Origin: Piezodorus guildinii
Taxonomy: Eukaryota; Arthropoda; Insecta; Hemiptera; Pentatomidae
Length of the DNA: 64,000 nt
Reading direction: 5' to 3'
Assembly (NCBI GenBank): GCA_023052935.1
Contig: CM041298.1
Coordinates: forward strand, 6,467,344 to 6,531,343
Positions 52,700 to 63,690 of this stretch are shown here, piece after piece (positions within the stretch are counted from its first letter, which is position 1; each line of letters starts with the position of its first letter). The translations under genes and the position numbers were made by a program. Below the pieces are notes generated by a model, which worked only from the letters and a program-made list of their open reading frames with translations, made no database searches and was not told where the DNA came from.

Positions 52700-52815
52700 T
52701 AACGACTCCCTCCCATCCTCCCCCTCCTCCCTACCCCCCATCACCCCCTCCTTCCATTCTAACCCACTCCCCCCATCAACTCCTCCCCTGTCCCATCCCC
52801 ATCCCCCCCCATTTC
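52700..52815. repeat. C-rich polypyrimidine tract
   Basis: Nearly all pyrimidine with many runs of four or more C. The minus strand therefore has many G runs and could form G-quadruplexes. The Pro-rich frame across it is an artefact. Confidence 0.8.
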
Positions 52816-53021
52816 GATCACTCTCCAGCTAATGAACTGGTGGCTTCTCTCATTTCATTCTTTTTTTTTAATTTTCGGGGAAAAAAAAAAACAGAGTTTT
52901 TACTCGATATTCTGCGTATTACTGCAATTCAATAATATTGGCTGTAAAATAAATACAATAAAATAAATGTTTTCATGGAAGTTACCTATAATTGATTTGT
53001 AACAAATTTAAAACGAAAAAA

Positions 53022-54432
53022 TTTGGTGCGGGCAACATACGATTTTTACTTGGCTCCGTTCTTAAAATCAATTTAAATATTTTAAATACAGTTAGAGATA
53101 AAAAAAATCTGGTGCGGGCAACACACGACTTTCACTTACCTCCATTTTTAATATCAATGAAAGAATTTTGAAATACAGTTAGAGATAAAAATACGTGAAA
53201 TTATTAAGAAATTAATCAAATTGAATTTATATAGAAACATGTGTTTTATTAAAAAATCTATTATATTATTATCTTAAATAATCAGTTAGTTTTATCTTCA
53301 TCACTCTCCATTAACTTCTAAAAGCTTGAGTATGAGATGACATTTTTTCTAAAATCTTTAGCTTTCCAACGGTATATCATACATGTATATTACTGCTCTA
53401 ATGTTCAAAAACAAAAAAATTGCATTAACATTTTTTTTTTCTGTTTTCTCCTTTAGTTGGGTATCGAAATTATTCAATTTATATATTTACCTGTTTTTCA
53501 TCAGCGTTAACAAGATAGTCTAGTTATTATTATTGAATCTACAAAATTAAAGGTACTTTAGGGGAAGAAAATTTAAAATATCGGCATTTAAGCCCTGTCA
53601 GACCATTTTTATCCAAATAAAACCTACATGATATTAAAGCCCATTCAATTTTACATCGATATAGCGAGTTTAATCAAAATCGTCGGAACCGTTTTCGAGA
53701 AAATCTAAAAAAGGTGCAAAATTCATGGTATAAAGTGCCTCTTCTGGTAAGCTCATTTTGATGAAAAAAGTTTTGTCACGTCTCGGGCGTATAGTTGTCT
53801 CAAATATGAAATTTCAGTTTCATAGGACTTACCGTTTCCGCCCGGGAGTTACCACACACTCACGCACACACACACACACACACACACAGACACACCACAC
53901 ACACACAGACCCTTTTTGCGGGACTTGGTTATTTGGACTCAGGGGACCCTAAAACGTGTATTTCCGTTGAAAACTGGAATTCCAAAATTTTCACGATCGC
54001 AATACTTCCCCTTACTATTTATAGTAAGTGAAAGTAAAAAGGTACTTTAGAGAAATAAAATTTAAAATATCAGCATTTAAGCCTTGTCAGACTATTTTAA
54101 CTAGAATGAAATTTACATAAAATTAAAGTTTATTAAATTGTACATCTATATGGTGAGTTTAATCAAAATCGTTAGAGCTCTTTTTGTGAAAATCGTAAAT
54201 AGCTGCAAAATGGATGGTATAAAGTACATTTTCCGGTCAGCTTATTTTGGAGAAAAAGTTTTTGTAACATCTCGGGCGTATATTTGTCTTAAATATGATA
54301 TTTCAGTTTCATAGGACTTTTTGTTTTCGCGCTAGATTTACCAACACACACACACCTTTTTCCGACACTTGGTCATTTGAACTCAGGGGTGTCCTAAAAC
54401 GTGTATTGAAACCTGGAATTCGAAAGTTCTTT
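53022..54432 (+). mobile_element. Helentron-like element, copy 14 (outer), split by copy 15
   Basis: Left piece 53022-53107 begins TTTGGTGCGGGCAACATACG and stops at 'gttagagataaaaa'. Right piece 54035-54432 resumes 'aggtactttagag' and continues through a short CA repeat to 'cctggaattcgaaag'. About 500 bp of the outer copy are missing between the pieces. Confidence 0.8.
53108..54034 (+). mobile_element. Helentron-like element, copy 15, full-length, nested
   Basis: TCTGGTGCGGGCAACACACG start, CA repeat 53851-53910, 3' hairpin with one change (CTTACTATTTATAGTAAG) and GTAAGTGAAAGT end. Inserted at an A run of copy 14. Very similar to copies 11 and 16. Confidence 0.92.
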
Positions 54433-54439
54433 AGAGGCT

Positions 54440-55100
54440 AGATCCTCACGTCTATATAGAGAGATTATAATTAGTCAAAGACATTGCTTACCTAGGACAG
54501 ACCATTTCATTCGATGACCGCCTTTCCAAAAAAAATTAAAAAACGGATTGCCTCTTGCTGGAAAAAATTTTGGGTCTTCAAAAACATAATGAAAAGCTCC
54601 ACAGAAATTAAAAGGAAAAGGTTAGTATTCAATACTTGCATTCTCCCAACTTTGATTTATGGAAGCCAGACATGGTCCCTCACTAAATATCAGGAAAGAA
54701 GAATGGAGAGGAGCATGACAAATGTGAATTTAAAGCTTAAAGTAAAAAATACGACTCTGAGAGAGACCACTTTGGTGAGGGATGCTGTGGGTTGTATAAG
54801 GAAGCTAAAATGGGAATGGGCTGGGCATTTAATGGGAATAAAGGACCCCAGGTGGAGCAAGGCAGTTACTGAATGGACACCTCTCGGGAAGAAGCGCAAG
54901 CAAGGAGGGCAACTCAAGAGATGGTCGGACGAAATTAAGAAACAAGAAGGGATATCTTGGCACATGAAAACAGAAGATCGAAACTATTGGGAATTGAAAT
55001 GCCAATAAATTGAAAAACAAGCAGCGAACTACTATACCAGAAGGTACGGCTGGTCGTCCATCGAGGCTATTCCTCCTTAAGGAGAGGCCTACACATCAGT
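54440..55100 (+). pseudogene. RTE/BovB-type LINE, C-terminal fragment
   Basis: Frame 54514-55008: FNTCILPTLIYGSQTWSLTK, YQERRMERSMTNVNLKLKVK, IRKLKWEWAGHLMGIKDPRW, KAVTEWTPLGKKRKQGGQLK. This series (LPTLIYG.QTW, ERSM, W.WAGH, V.EW.P.GKKR..G) is the well-known tail of insect RTE/BovB LINEs. 5' truncated near a Helentron-like end. Confidence 0.85.
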
Positions 55101-55206
55101 AGAAAATCATTTTATTTTTATTTATCTAAACATAAACATTTTTATTTAATCAATGTTTTTTTTGCAATTTTATTAAAAAAAGATGTTAGTATGTTTTATT
55201 TAAAAA

Positions 55207-56059
55207 TCTGGTGCGGGCAACACACGACTTTCACTTACCTCCATTTTTAAAATCAATGAAAGAATTTAATAATAATACGTGAAACTATTAAGGAATTAAT
55301 TAAATTGAATTTCTATAGAAACATGTGTTTCATTAAAAAATCTATTATATTATTATCTAAAATAATCAGTTAGTTTTATGTCCATTTCATCACACTCTAT
55401 TAACTTTTAAAAGCTTGTGTATGAGATAATATTTTTTCTAAAATCTTTAGCTTTCCAACGGTATATCATACATGTATATTACTGCTCTTATGTTCAAAAA
55501 CAAAAAATTGCATTAAAAAATATTTTTTTCTGTTTTCTCCTTTAGTTGGGTATCGAATTTATTCAATTTATATATTTACCTGTTTTTCATCAGCGTTAAC
55601 AAGATAATCTAGTTATTATACTTGAATCTACAAAATTAAAGGTACTTTAGGGGAAGAAAATTTAAAATATCGGCATTTAAGCCCTGTCAGACCATTTTAA
55701 TCAGAATAAAACCTACATGATATTAAAGCCCATTATCTTTAACATCGATATAGCGAGTTTAATCAAAATCGTCGGAATCGTTTTCGAGAAAATCGAAAAA
55801 AGGTGCAAAATGCATGGGTATGAAGTGCCTCTTCTGGTAAGCTCATTTTGATGAAAAAAGTTTTATAACGGCTTTAATATGAAATTTCAGTTTCATAGGA
55901 CTTACCGTTTCCGCCCGGGAGTTACCACACACACACAGACCTTTTTGCGGGACTTGGTTATTTGGACTCAGGGGACCCTAAAACGTGTATTCCGTTAAAA
56001 ACTGGAATTCGAAATTTTCACGATCGCAATACTTCCCCTAGTATATAGTAAGTGAAAGT
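55207..56059 (+). mobile_element. Helentron-like element, copy 16, near full-length
   Basis: TCTGGTGCGGGCAACACACG start; short CA repeat (55926-55938); end 'agtatatagtaagtgaaagt' with shortened hairpin. A small deletion after 'cttcatt'-type sequence and one at 'gttttataacgg' compared with copy 11. Confidence 0.9.
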
Positions 56060-56241
56060 AAAAAGTTGTATACAATATTTAGTCACATGGTTTCTTTTTA
56101 CTTATATCAATTATTAAAAGTGTTTTAAAATAAAAATAAATATATATATCAACTTTATGAATCAACAAAAATTGTAAATATGTGTAAATAAAGGCTTATC
56201 TTATATAGCGAGATAGGCTAATATCAGACGGGGTTTAGGCA

Positions 56242-56628
56242 TTGGACATTGGGCACATTGGACCAACTGCTATCACTGAGGCTGATGCTGAAAAAATGCA
56301 AAGAGCATCTTCGTTGATTTTAAAGACGCCTATGATAACCCGACCGGAGCTCTACCAGGCCCTGGTGGGAATGAACGTCCCAACAGAACTGATACGCCTC
56401 GTGAAAATGACGATGAAGCGTGCATTACGAGTAGGAAGAACTTCAATACAAAATGGCAATACAGTTCAGCTTCTAGGGCACGCTGACGACTTCCATATTC
56501 CTGCCAGATCCGAACGTGCATTGAGAGATTCGTTCTTGGCCATTGAGGATGCAGCGAAGAAACTTAGGCTACATATTAATGAAGACCAAGTACATCGGAG
56601 GAGGTGGACCAGGCACCGGTATCTTTGA
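56242..56628 (+). pseudogene. LINE reverse transcriptase fragment, left arm
   Basis: Reads PELYQALVGMNVPTELIRLV, then, after an internal deletion, QLLGHADDFHIPARSERALR and AIEDAAKKLRLHINEDQ. HADDF stands where the catalytic YADD should be. It runs into the palindrome's left boundary near its start; the right-arm copy is at 61113-61410. Confidence 0.75.
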
Positions 56629-56747
56629 GGCAGGAAGCTACGGTCGGCGTACCGCGCATGCGCGCTGGTTATCTACATCTCTTGTCTACGCACTGACGCC
56701 ATTACAGTCAGATTCTTCATTGTATACGTTGTTTACTGAGTGTTTAA

Positions 56748-56875
56748 GATGCCTACGACAATCATGAGTCCCGCTGATTGTGAAGTACGGGCTGTTATAC
56801 GATTTCTTAGTGCTAAAGGCGTAAAACCGATCGAAATTCATCGTGAGATCGTTAGTTATAGAATGAGACATAACT
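56748..56875 (+). pseudogene. Mariner-like N-terminal fragment, left arm
   Basis: Reads MPTTIMSPADCEVRAVIRFL and AKGVKPIEIHREI, the start of a transposase type (SPADCEVRAVIRFL) common in arthropod mariner-like elements, then a stop. The mirrored copy is at 60816-60950 on the minus strand. Confidence 0.7.
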
Positions 56876-57014
56876 AATAAATAATATAGAGTAATTATTA
56901 ATAACTTTCTTTTCTATATCTAAGACCCATAAACCAGCTACCTAGAAAGGAGTGACCAAGTACCGACAAATACCTGTCCTTAGGACACAGTACCCACCAC
57001 CTGGAAGCACTTGC

Positions 57015-57100
57015 TTTGTGGTACCCATGCCGCCTCCTCATCCTCTCTACAATCCCTTGCTACATATACCCTTTGATCCTCAACTTATCACTCTAGTTGT

Positions 57101-57142
<42 letters not shown>

Positions 57143-57271
57143 TCCTCCTTTCTCCCCGCTGTACCTTAGGACAGCCCTATACCAGCGGTTCGTTCCAATT
57201 TCTTATTTAAATATAATTTGTGCGCATTTACATAGGCTCGGTCGTCAAGATTGACAACCGAGCGGGCAGGA
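57015..57271. other. Left-arm-only block with long T run
   Basis: Absent from the right arm. Contains a T run of about 32 bp (57110-57141) and a near-perfect 28-bp palindrome (57236-57263, GCTCGGTCGTCAA and its inverse). Either inserted at left or deleted at right; no clear duplication at its edges. Confidence 0.6.
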
Positions 57272-57554
57272 CTGCACTCAAGTTGATCCCAAAAATAATT
57301 GAAACCAACGTGAGGCATATTTTGCTAATCTTTAAAATGGGAATCAATCACGGTATCAAAAACTATTGGGCTGTCCGCAACTGGAGAGCTGTTCCCACCA
57401 AATAGGGCTCCAGTAATTTCCTATCTATGTTCAGTGGGTCCACTTAATATTTATCTATTTACAATTAAATATCACTAAAAATAATTAAAATATATTAACA
57501 ACCTATAACCAGTATCAACAATTTAAGCCTAATATAAATAATTAAAAATACTTC

Positions 57555-58372
57555 TTACATGCTAAGCACCAGTTCGACCGGCCATTTCTTCTTTCTGTTT
57601 GAAAATATGTCTGGCATATTCCTTGAAGGCTTGTAACATTTCAGGTGTTGCCACCAGCTCGTCCTGAGATCGAGGGGGCCAATCCAGCAGGGAATACTCC
57701 CCAGCAAGCGCGAGTCGGTAATTGGTGTATAGTGGGCAATCAAATAGCAGGTGCCTTACGTCTTCTAGAGTCTCTTCCTCTAATGCGGTGCAATCTTTCG
57801 TTTATATTGCCGCGGCCCGTCAGGAGTTGTATACACCAAAAGTCCGGCTGGAACCAGTCATTTTTCAGTCTTCTTCGGACATCAGGCAAGAACTCGTGGG
57901 TTAACCTTCCGGTTTCCCCCATATCCCATCTTCTCTACCATTCAGTGTAGATGATGTCCTCAACTCTACCAGCCACATCTTCATATCCTCCATTGGGGCA
58001 TACAAAGGAGCTCGCCCCGACACTTACCGGCAATCCTCTCCTAATTTTGTACCTCGCGATGGAGATCTGCATCTTGAGGTCTATGGGCAACTGACCCGCA
58101 ATCACCTGCAATGCCGCCGTCGGCGCTGTTTTGTATGCTCCTGTCACAAGCAAAAGAGCTCTTCTCTGTGCCTGCTCCAACAACTTTCTTCTCGAAGAAC
58201 CAAGGCATTGTCCCCAAGCCGGCGCTGCATACAGTGCAACGGGTAAATAAGCAGCTTTGTAGAGGATCTCTCTGCAACCGTATTTCAGACCCCAAGTGGT
58301 TCCTGCCATCGATTTTAGGATGCTGTAGCGGAGGATCATCTTACTCTTCACTTCTTTTAGGTGTTGTAACAT
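57555..58372 (-). pseudogene. R1-related LINE C-terminal region, left arm
   Basis: Minus-strand frames: MLQHLKEVKSKMILRYSILK, GLKYGCREILYKAAYLPVAL, YAAPAWGQCLGSSRRKL, then (shifted) MGETGRLTHEFLPDVRRRLK and IQLLTGRGNINERLHRI. The order (thumb, Y.APAW, W..RWD.GE.GR.TH.F.PDV) is that of R1-group tails. A stop and a frameshift interrupt it. A Jockey A tail is inserted upstream at 58451. Confidence 0.8.
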
Positions 58373-58450
58373 TTACTTGTGTCACACTCAAAGAAAGAGA
58401 CCTCGGAATGTACACTTGTAGTCACCCAAACTCCTCAGCACAGTTTATTG

Positions 58451-58575
58451 TATTTTTTTTTATTATTTATTTATTGGAATTTACAACTGTATACAGGAAT
58501 ACAACAAGTAAATTAGATGAAATAAATAAAGGCATGAATCACATGTAGAGAAGCTTCCCAAGCACTCTAGCAAAA
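58451..58575 (-). mobile_element. Jockey-like family A tail, left arm
   Basis: 'tatttattggaatttacaactgta', 'caacaagtaaatta' and 'gcactctag' match family A 3' ends. The mirrored copy is at 59380-59512. It is flanked by R1-related sequence on one side and the AAACG-motif repeat on the other. Confidence 0.75.
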
Positions 58576-58950
58576 TATATACATATATATATATAGTTTG
58601 ATCAGTCCTCGACTGTTGATAATTTGAGTTTGTGTTGTTCTCAGGTTTCAGTCAATGAATAAACAATTTTATCTATGCGACGTTTCGAGAATTTATTGTT
58701 CTCATAATCATGCCTTAACAGTGGAAAAACAAAAAAACAGAGCATTAATATTATTATACAATAATTAATATATGATGTTATTGTTAGAGATATAAAAAAG
58801 AATACATTGAACAATGAATACTCATACAGTAGGTACATAGATATTTTAAATTAGGATTTTCATTAAAGATATTATAAAATTACTTATAATTTTGGACAAA
58901 ATATTGTCTTAATTAGACATGTTTAGCCTACAAGCTTTGAAAGAACACTG

Positions 58951-58981
<31 letters not shown>

Positions 58982-59379
58982 TTTATTTTTTATTTTTTCA
59001 GTGTTCTTTCAAAGCTTGTAGGCTAAACATGTCTAATTATGACAATATTTTGTCCAAAATTGTAAGTAATTTTATAATATCTTTAATGAAAATCCTAATT
59101 TAAAATATCTATGTACCTACTGTATGAGTATTCATTGTTCAATGTATTCTTTTTTATATCTCTAACAATAACATCATATATTAATTATTGTATAATAATA
59201 TTAATGCTCTGTTTTTTTGTTTTTCCACTGTTAAGGCATGATTATGAGAACAATAAATTCTCGAAACGTCGCATAGATAAAATTGTTTATTCATTGACTG
59301 AAACCTGAGAACAACACAAACTCAAATTATCAATAGTCGAGGACTGATCAAACTATATATATATATATATATGTATATA
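58576..59379. repeat. Palindrome core with paired 'tctcgaaacg' repeats
   Basis: Inverse copies of a sequence ending 'attgactgaaacctgagaac' surround an A run (58951-58978). Each contains a stem GAGAA..TTCTC followed by GAAACG. Two identical 65-codon AT-rich frames (58641-58838 minus, 59111-59308 plus) are mirror images and have no recognisable domain. Confidence 0.8.
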
Positions 59380-59512
59380 TTTTGCTAGAGTGCTTGGGAA
59401 GCTTCTCTACATGTGATTCATGATTTATTTATTTCATCTAATTTACTTGTTGTATTCCTGTATACAGTTGTAAATTCCAATAAATAAATAATAAAAAAAA
59501 AAAATACAATAA
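59380..59512 (+). mobile_element. Jockey-like family A tail, right arm
   Basis: Mirror of 58451-58575, with a slightly longer A run at its 3' end. Confidence 0.75.
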
Positions 59513-59584
59513 ACTGTGCTGAGGAGTTTGGGTGACTACAAGTGTACATTCCGAGGTCTCTTTCTTTGAGTGTGACACAAGTAA

Positions 59585-60400
59585 ATGTTACAACACCTAA
59601 AAGAAGTGAAGAGTAAGATGATCCTCCGCTACAGCATCCTAAAATCGATGGCAGGAACCACTTGGGGTCTGAAATACGGTTGCAGAGAGATCCTCTACAA
59701 AGCTGCTTATTTACCCGTTGCACTGTATGCAGCGCCGGCTTGGGGACAATGCCTTGGTTCTTCGAGAAGAAAGTTGTTGGAGCAGGCACAGAGAAGAACC
59801 AGCGGCGGCATTGCAGGTGATTGCGGGTCAGTTGCCCATAGACCTCAAGATGCAGATCTCCATCGCGAGGAACAAAATTAGGAGAGGATTGCCTTCAAGT
59901 ATCGGGGCGAGCTCCTTTGTATATCCCAATGGAAGATATGAAGATGTGGCTGGTAGATTTGTGGACATCATCTACACTGAATGGCAGAGAAGATGGGATA
60001 TGGGGGAAACCGGAAGGTTAACCCACGAGTTCTTGCCTGATGTCCGAAGAAGACTGAAAAATGACTGGTTCCAGCCGGACTTTTGGTGTATACAACTCCT
60101 GACGGGCCGCGGCAATATAAACGAAAGATTGCACCGCATTAGAGCAAGAGACTCTAGAAGACCATAGAAGACGTAAGGCACCTGCTATTTGATTGCCCAC
60201 TATACACCAATTACCGACTCGCGCTTGCTGGGGAGTATTCCCTGCTGGATTGGCCCCCTCGATCTCTGGACGAGCTGGTGGCAATACCTGAAATGTTACA
60301 AGCCTTCAAGAAATATGCCAGACATATTTTCAAACAGAAAGAAGAAATGGCCGGTCGAACTGGTGCTTAGCATGTAAGAAGTATTTTTAATTATTTATAT
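59585..60400 (+). pseudogene. R1-related LINE C-terminal region, right arm
   Basis: Same protein segments as at 57555-58372 in plus orientation, with a 36-bp deletion after QAQRR that changes frame, then LQVIAGQLPIDLKMQISIAR and WQRRWDMGETGRLTHEFLPD. Right-arm substitutions show that the two arms have diverged. Confidence 0.8.
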
Positions 60401-60815
60401 TAGGCTTAAATCATTGTTTTAAAATTGTTGATACTGGCTATAGGTTGTTAATATATTTTAATTATTTTTAGTGATATTTAATTGTAAATAGATAAATATT
60501 AAGTGGACCCACTGAACATAGATAGGAAATTACTGGAGCCCTGTTTGGTGGGAACAGCTCTCCAGTTGCGGACATTCAATAGTTTTTGAAACCGTGATTG
60601 ATTCCCATTTTAAAGATTTGCAAAATATGCCTGACGTTGGTTTCAATTATTTTTGGGATCAACTTGAGTGCAGCAAGTGCTTCCAGGTGGTGGGTACTGT
60701 GTCCTAAGGACAGGTATTTGTCGGTACTTGGTCACTCCTTTCTAGGTAGCTGGTTTATGGGTCTTAGATATAGAAAAGGAAGTTATTAATAATTACTCTA
60801 TATTATTTATTAGTT

Positions 60816-60950
60816 ATGTCTCATTCTATAACTAACGATCTCACGATGAATATCGATCGGTTTTACGCCTTCAGCACTAAGAAATCGTATAACAGCCCGT
60901 ACATCACAATCAGCGGGACTCACGATTGTCGGAGGCATCTTAAACACTCA
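60816..60950 (-). pseudogene. Mariner-like N-terminal fragment, right arm
   Basis: Mirror of 56748-56875, with substitutions in the translated SPADC.VRAVIRF segment. Confidence 0.65.
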
Positions 60951-61112
60951 GTAAACAAGGTATACAATAAAGAATTTGACTGTAATGGCGTCAGTGCGTA
61001 GACAAGAGATGTAGGTGACCAGCGCGCATGTGCGGAACGCCGACCGTAGCGCTGCGGCGGCGGAATCGCAAAACGGTACTTACTTAAAATACATGCCTCG
61101 TATGTTCCTGAC

Positions 61113-61410
61113 TCAAAGATGCCGGTGCCTGGTCCATCTCCTCCGATTCTCATGTACTTGGTCTTCATTAATGTGTAACCTAATTTTCTTCGCTGAATCC
61201 TCAATGGCCAAGAACGAATCTCTCAATACACGTTCGGATCTGTAAGCAATATCGAACTCGTCAGCGTACCCTAGAAGCTGAACAGTATTGCCATTTTGTA
61301 TTGAAGTTCTCAGAGTAGTCACTTCCTACTCGTAATGCACGCTTCATCGTCATTTTCACGAGGCGTATCAGTTTTGTTGGGACGTTCATTCCCACCAGGG
61401 CCTGATAGAG
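61113..61410 (-). pseudogene. LINE reverse transcriptase fragment, right arm
   Basis: Mirror of 56330-56628: reads QLLGYADEFDIAYRSERVLR and LAIEDSAKKIRLHINEDQ. Here YADE retains the Tyr lost at left, while the second Asp is changed, so neither arm is an exact parent of the other. Confidence 0.75.
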
Positions 61411-61447
61411 CTCCGGCCAGGTTACACTACCGTTATGAGAACAATCT

Positions 61448-61532
61448 ATGATTATGAGAACAATAAATTCTCGAAACGTCGCATAGATAAAATTGTTTAT
61501 TCATTGACTGAAACCTAAGAACAACACAAACT

Positions 61533-61535
<3 letters not shown>
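61448..61535 (+). repeat. Extra copy of the 'tctcgaaacgt...attgactgaaacct' repeat
   Basis: Nearly identical to 59240-59320. It starts just outside the palindrome and runs into an AT microsatellite (about 61536-61600). Confidence 0.75.
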
Positions 61536-61598
<63 letters not shown>

Positions 61599-61600
61599 AA
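61536..61600. repeat. (AT)n microsatellite
   Basis: TA repeat with one phase break near 61588; followed by a T run. Confidence 0.95.
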
Positions 61601-61615
61601 TTTTTTTTTTTTTTT

Positions 61616-61752
61616 CTTAACCCCAATTTAGTTGCATGATTTGCTAAAATATTTTCTGAATAATTTCCTTTTACTGTATCTAGATACATTTTAAGGATAT
61701 TTCTGTTTTGTACTATCACTGATTTGCTATTCCTCTTGGTGATGGGGATCAC
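61616..61752 (-). CDS. Unidentified short frame
   Basis: Minus-strand reading MIPITKRNSKSVIVQNRNIL, KMYLDTVKGNYSENILANHA. Only the part right of the T run is plausible coding. It could be a retroelement fragment; no family can be named. Confidence 0.25.
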
Positions 61753-61807
61753 TTCAATCTTGACACTTCCAGACTTAGACTACTCTTAAACTCTAGATAT
61801 ATATATA

Positions 61808-61945
61808 TAGCATTTCCAAGTCAAATTCAACCTTTTTCAAGTCAAATTCAACCTTTTCCAAGTCAAATTCAAACCTTTTCCAAGTCAAATTCAACCTTTT
61901 CCAAGTCAAATTCAACCTTTTCCATTTCAAATTCAACCTTTTTCG
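61808..61945. repeat. 20-bp minisatellite, same unit family as the 18480 foldback arms
   Basis: About seven units of TTTTCCAAGTCAAATTCAAC with small changes, starting ATATAGCATTTCCAAGTC as the foldback arm does. Only one arm is seen in this window; sequence after 61945 is different from 18690. Confidence 0.85.
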
Positions 61946-62149
61946 ATTTCAATAAAATTATAAAAATCAAATTAACACGATTTTATGTTTTTATGGTTAT
62001 TTTAATTGCACATTATGTTTTTAATCCTTGTGGCTTATAAAATGTTCCCAGGGGCCTTTTTACATATAATTAGTCACGATTATAATAATAAATATAACCG
62101 ATACTTAGATTTTTAGACGTTTTCGATACAAGATCTGGTAGTCGGATTA
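61946..62149. other. AT-rich spacer before the satellite
   Basis: Nothing recognised. Confidence 0.4.
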
Positions 62150-63420
62150 GCGGGGGTTCGTTATATTTTAGTTTTATAATCGCGGGCGAAAATATTATCA
62201 ATAGAGGTTTATTATAACTTTATCGTATTTATTGGATACTAGGGACAGTAGCTCCGTTCCCAAAGGTTCGTTACCGATTACACTATTAATTTTAATCGTG
62301 CTCGTTCAAATATGGGTTTATTATAACTTTATCGTATTTATAGGTCACTAGGGACAGTAGCTCCGTTCCTAAAGGTTCATTACCGATTACACTATTAATT
62401 TTAATCGCGCTCGTTCAAATATGGGTTTATTATAACTTTTTCGTATTTATTGGATACTAGGGACAGTAGCTCCGTTCCCAAAGGTTCGTTACCGATTACT
62501 CTATTAATTTTAATCGCGCTCGCTCAAATATGGGTTTATTATAACTTTTTCGTATTTATTGATTACTAGGCTCAGTAGCGGCGTTCCCAATGGTTCGTTA
62601 CCGATTATAATATTAATTTTAATCGCGCGGGCTCAAATATGGGTTTATTATAACTTTTTCGTATTTATTGGATACAAGACTCAGTAGCTGCGTTCCCAAA
62701 GGGTCGTTACCGATTACACTATTAATTTTAATCGCGCTCCCTCAAATATGGGTTTATTATAACTTTTTCGTATTTATTGGATACAAGACTCAGTAGCTCC
62801 GTTCCCAAAGGTTCGTTACCGATTACACTATCAATTTTAATCGCGCTCGTTCAAATCTGGGTTTATTATAACTTTTTCGTATTTATTGGATACTAGGGAC
62901 AGTAGCTCCGTTCCCAAAGGTTCGTTACCGATTACTCTATTAATTTTAATCGCGCTCGCTCAAATATGGGTTTATTATAACTTTTTCGTATTTATTGATT
63001 ACTAGGCTCAGTAGCGGCGTTCCCAATGGTTCGTTACCGATTATAATATTAATTTTAATCGCGCGGGCTCAAATATGGGTTTATTATAACTTTTTCGTAT
63101 TTATTTGATACAAGACTCAGTAGCTGCGTTCCAAAGGTTTGTTACCGATTACACTATTAATTTTAATCGCGCTCCCTCAAATATGGGTTTATTATAACTT
63201 TTTCGTATTTATTGGATACAAGGCTTAGTAGCTGCGTTCCCAAAGGTTCGTTACCGATTACACTATTAATTTTAATCGCGCTCAGCTCAAATATGGGTTT
63301 ATTATAACTTTTTCGTATTTATTGATTACTAGGCTCAGTAGCGGCGTTCCCAAAGGTTCGTTACCGATTATACTATTAATTTTTATCGCGCTCGCTCAAA
63401 TATGGGTTTATTATAACTTC
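62150..63420. repeat. 109-bp satellite array, about 11 units
   Basis: The word 'gggtttattataact' recurs at 62206, 62315, 62424, 62533, 62642, 62751, 62860, 62969, 63078, 63186, 63296 and 63405, a 109-bp period with single-base slips. Units carry 'gttcccaaaggttcgttaccg' and 'taattttaatcgcgct' in pieces. Four unit types starting at 62424 recur in the same order from 62860, a 436-bp higher-order repeat. Confidence 0.95.
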
Positions 63421-63690
63421 GTGTTTCTTTCCTAGGCTAATTTCTGTGTTTGTGTTTCGGGGGTTTTTGTTAGTGAATGTATATTTTGTTTGTTTAGTCA
63501 GTTGGTCTAATGTATGTTTATTTCGTGCTTTTGGAAATTTTCTTCTATTGGGTTACCGCTAATTCTTTTTATCAGGATAGTAAGATATCTTTTTGGTTAA
63601 TATTTTAGAGTTCGATAATAATCAGCTAAACAGGACGATTTTATATGTCCAGTTTTATTTGATAAATCTCTACTAGAGTTAGAGCAATTA
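63421..63690. other. Spacer between inverted satellite arrays
   Basis: About 270 bp, unlike the satellite, T-rich, without ORF. It could be the loop of a foldback element or a palindrome centre. Confidence 0.5.

Larger units (their letters stand above)
56332..61427. repeat. Five-kilobase inverted duplication (palindrome)
   Basis: 56332-58950 and 58999-61427 are inverse copies around an A-rich centre. Matching landmarks: 58370 with 59585 (LINE start), 57743 with 60189, 56871 with 60816, 56346 with about 61410. The arms differ by substitutions, a 257-bp block present only at left (about 57015-57271) and a 36-bp deletion at right (near 59800). Identity is near perfect next to the centre (two identical 65-codon frames) and lower toward the ends. 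Confidence 0.9.

Noticed and set aside
52621..52935. Proline-rich 104-codon frame
   Set aside because: Translation of the C-rich polypyrimidine tract.
58641..59308. Two identical 65-residue proteins as a duplicated gene
   Set aside because: Both are AT-rich frames in the mirrored core of the palindrome, without domain or coding bias.
62150..63420. CRISPR-like regular repeats
   Set aside because: Units are contiguous 109-bp satellite monomers with no spacers; the DNA is eukaryotic in character.
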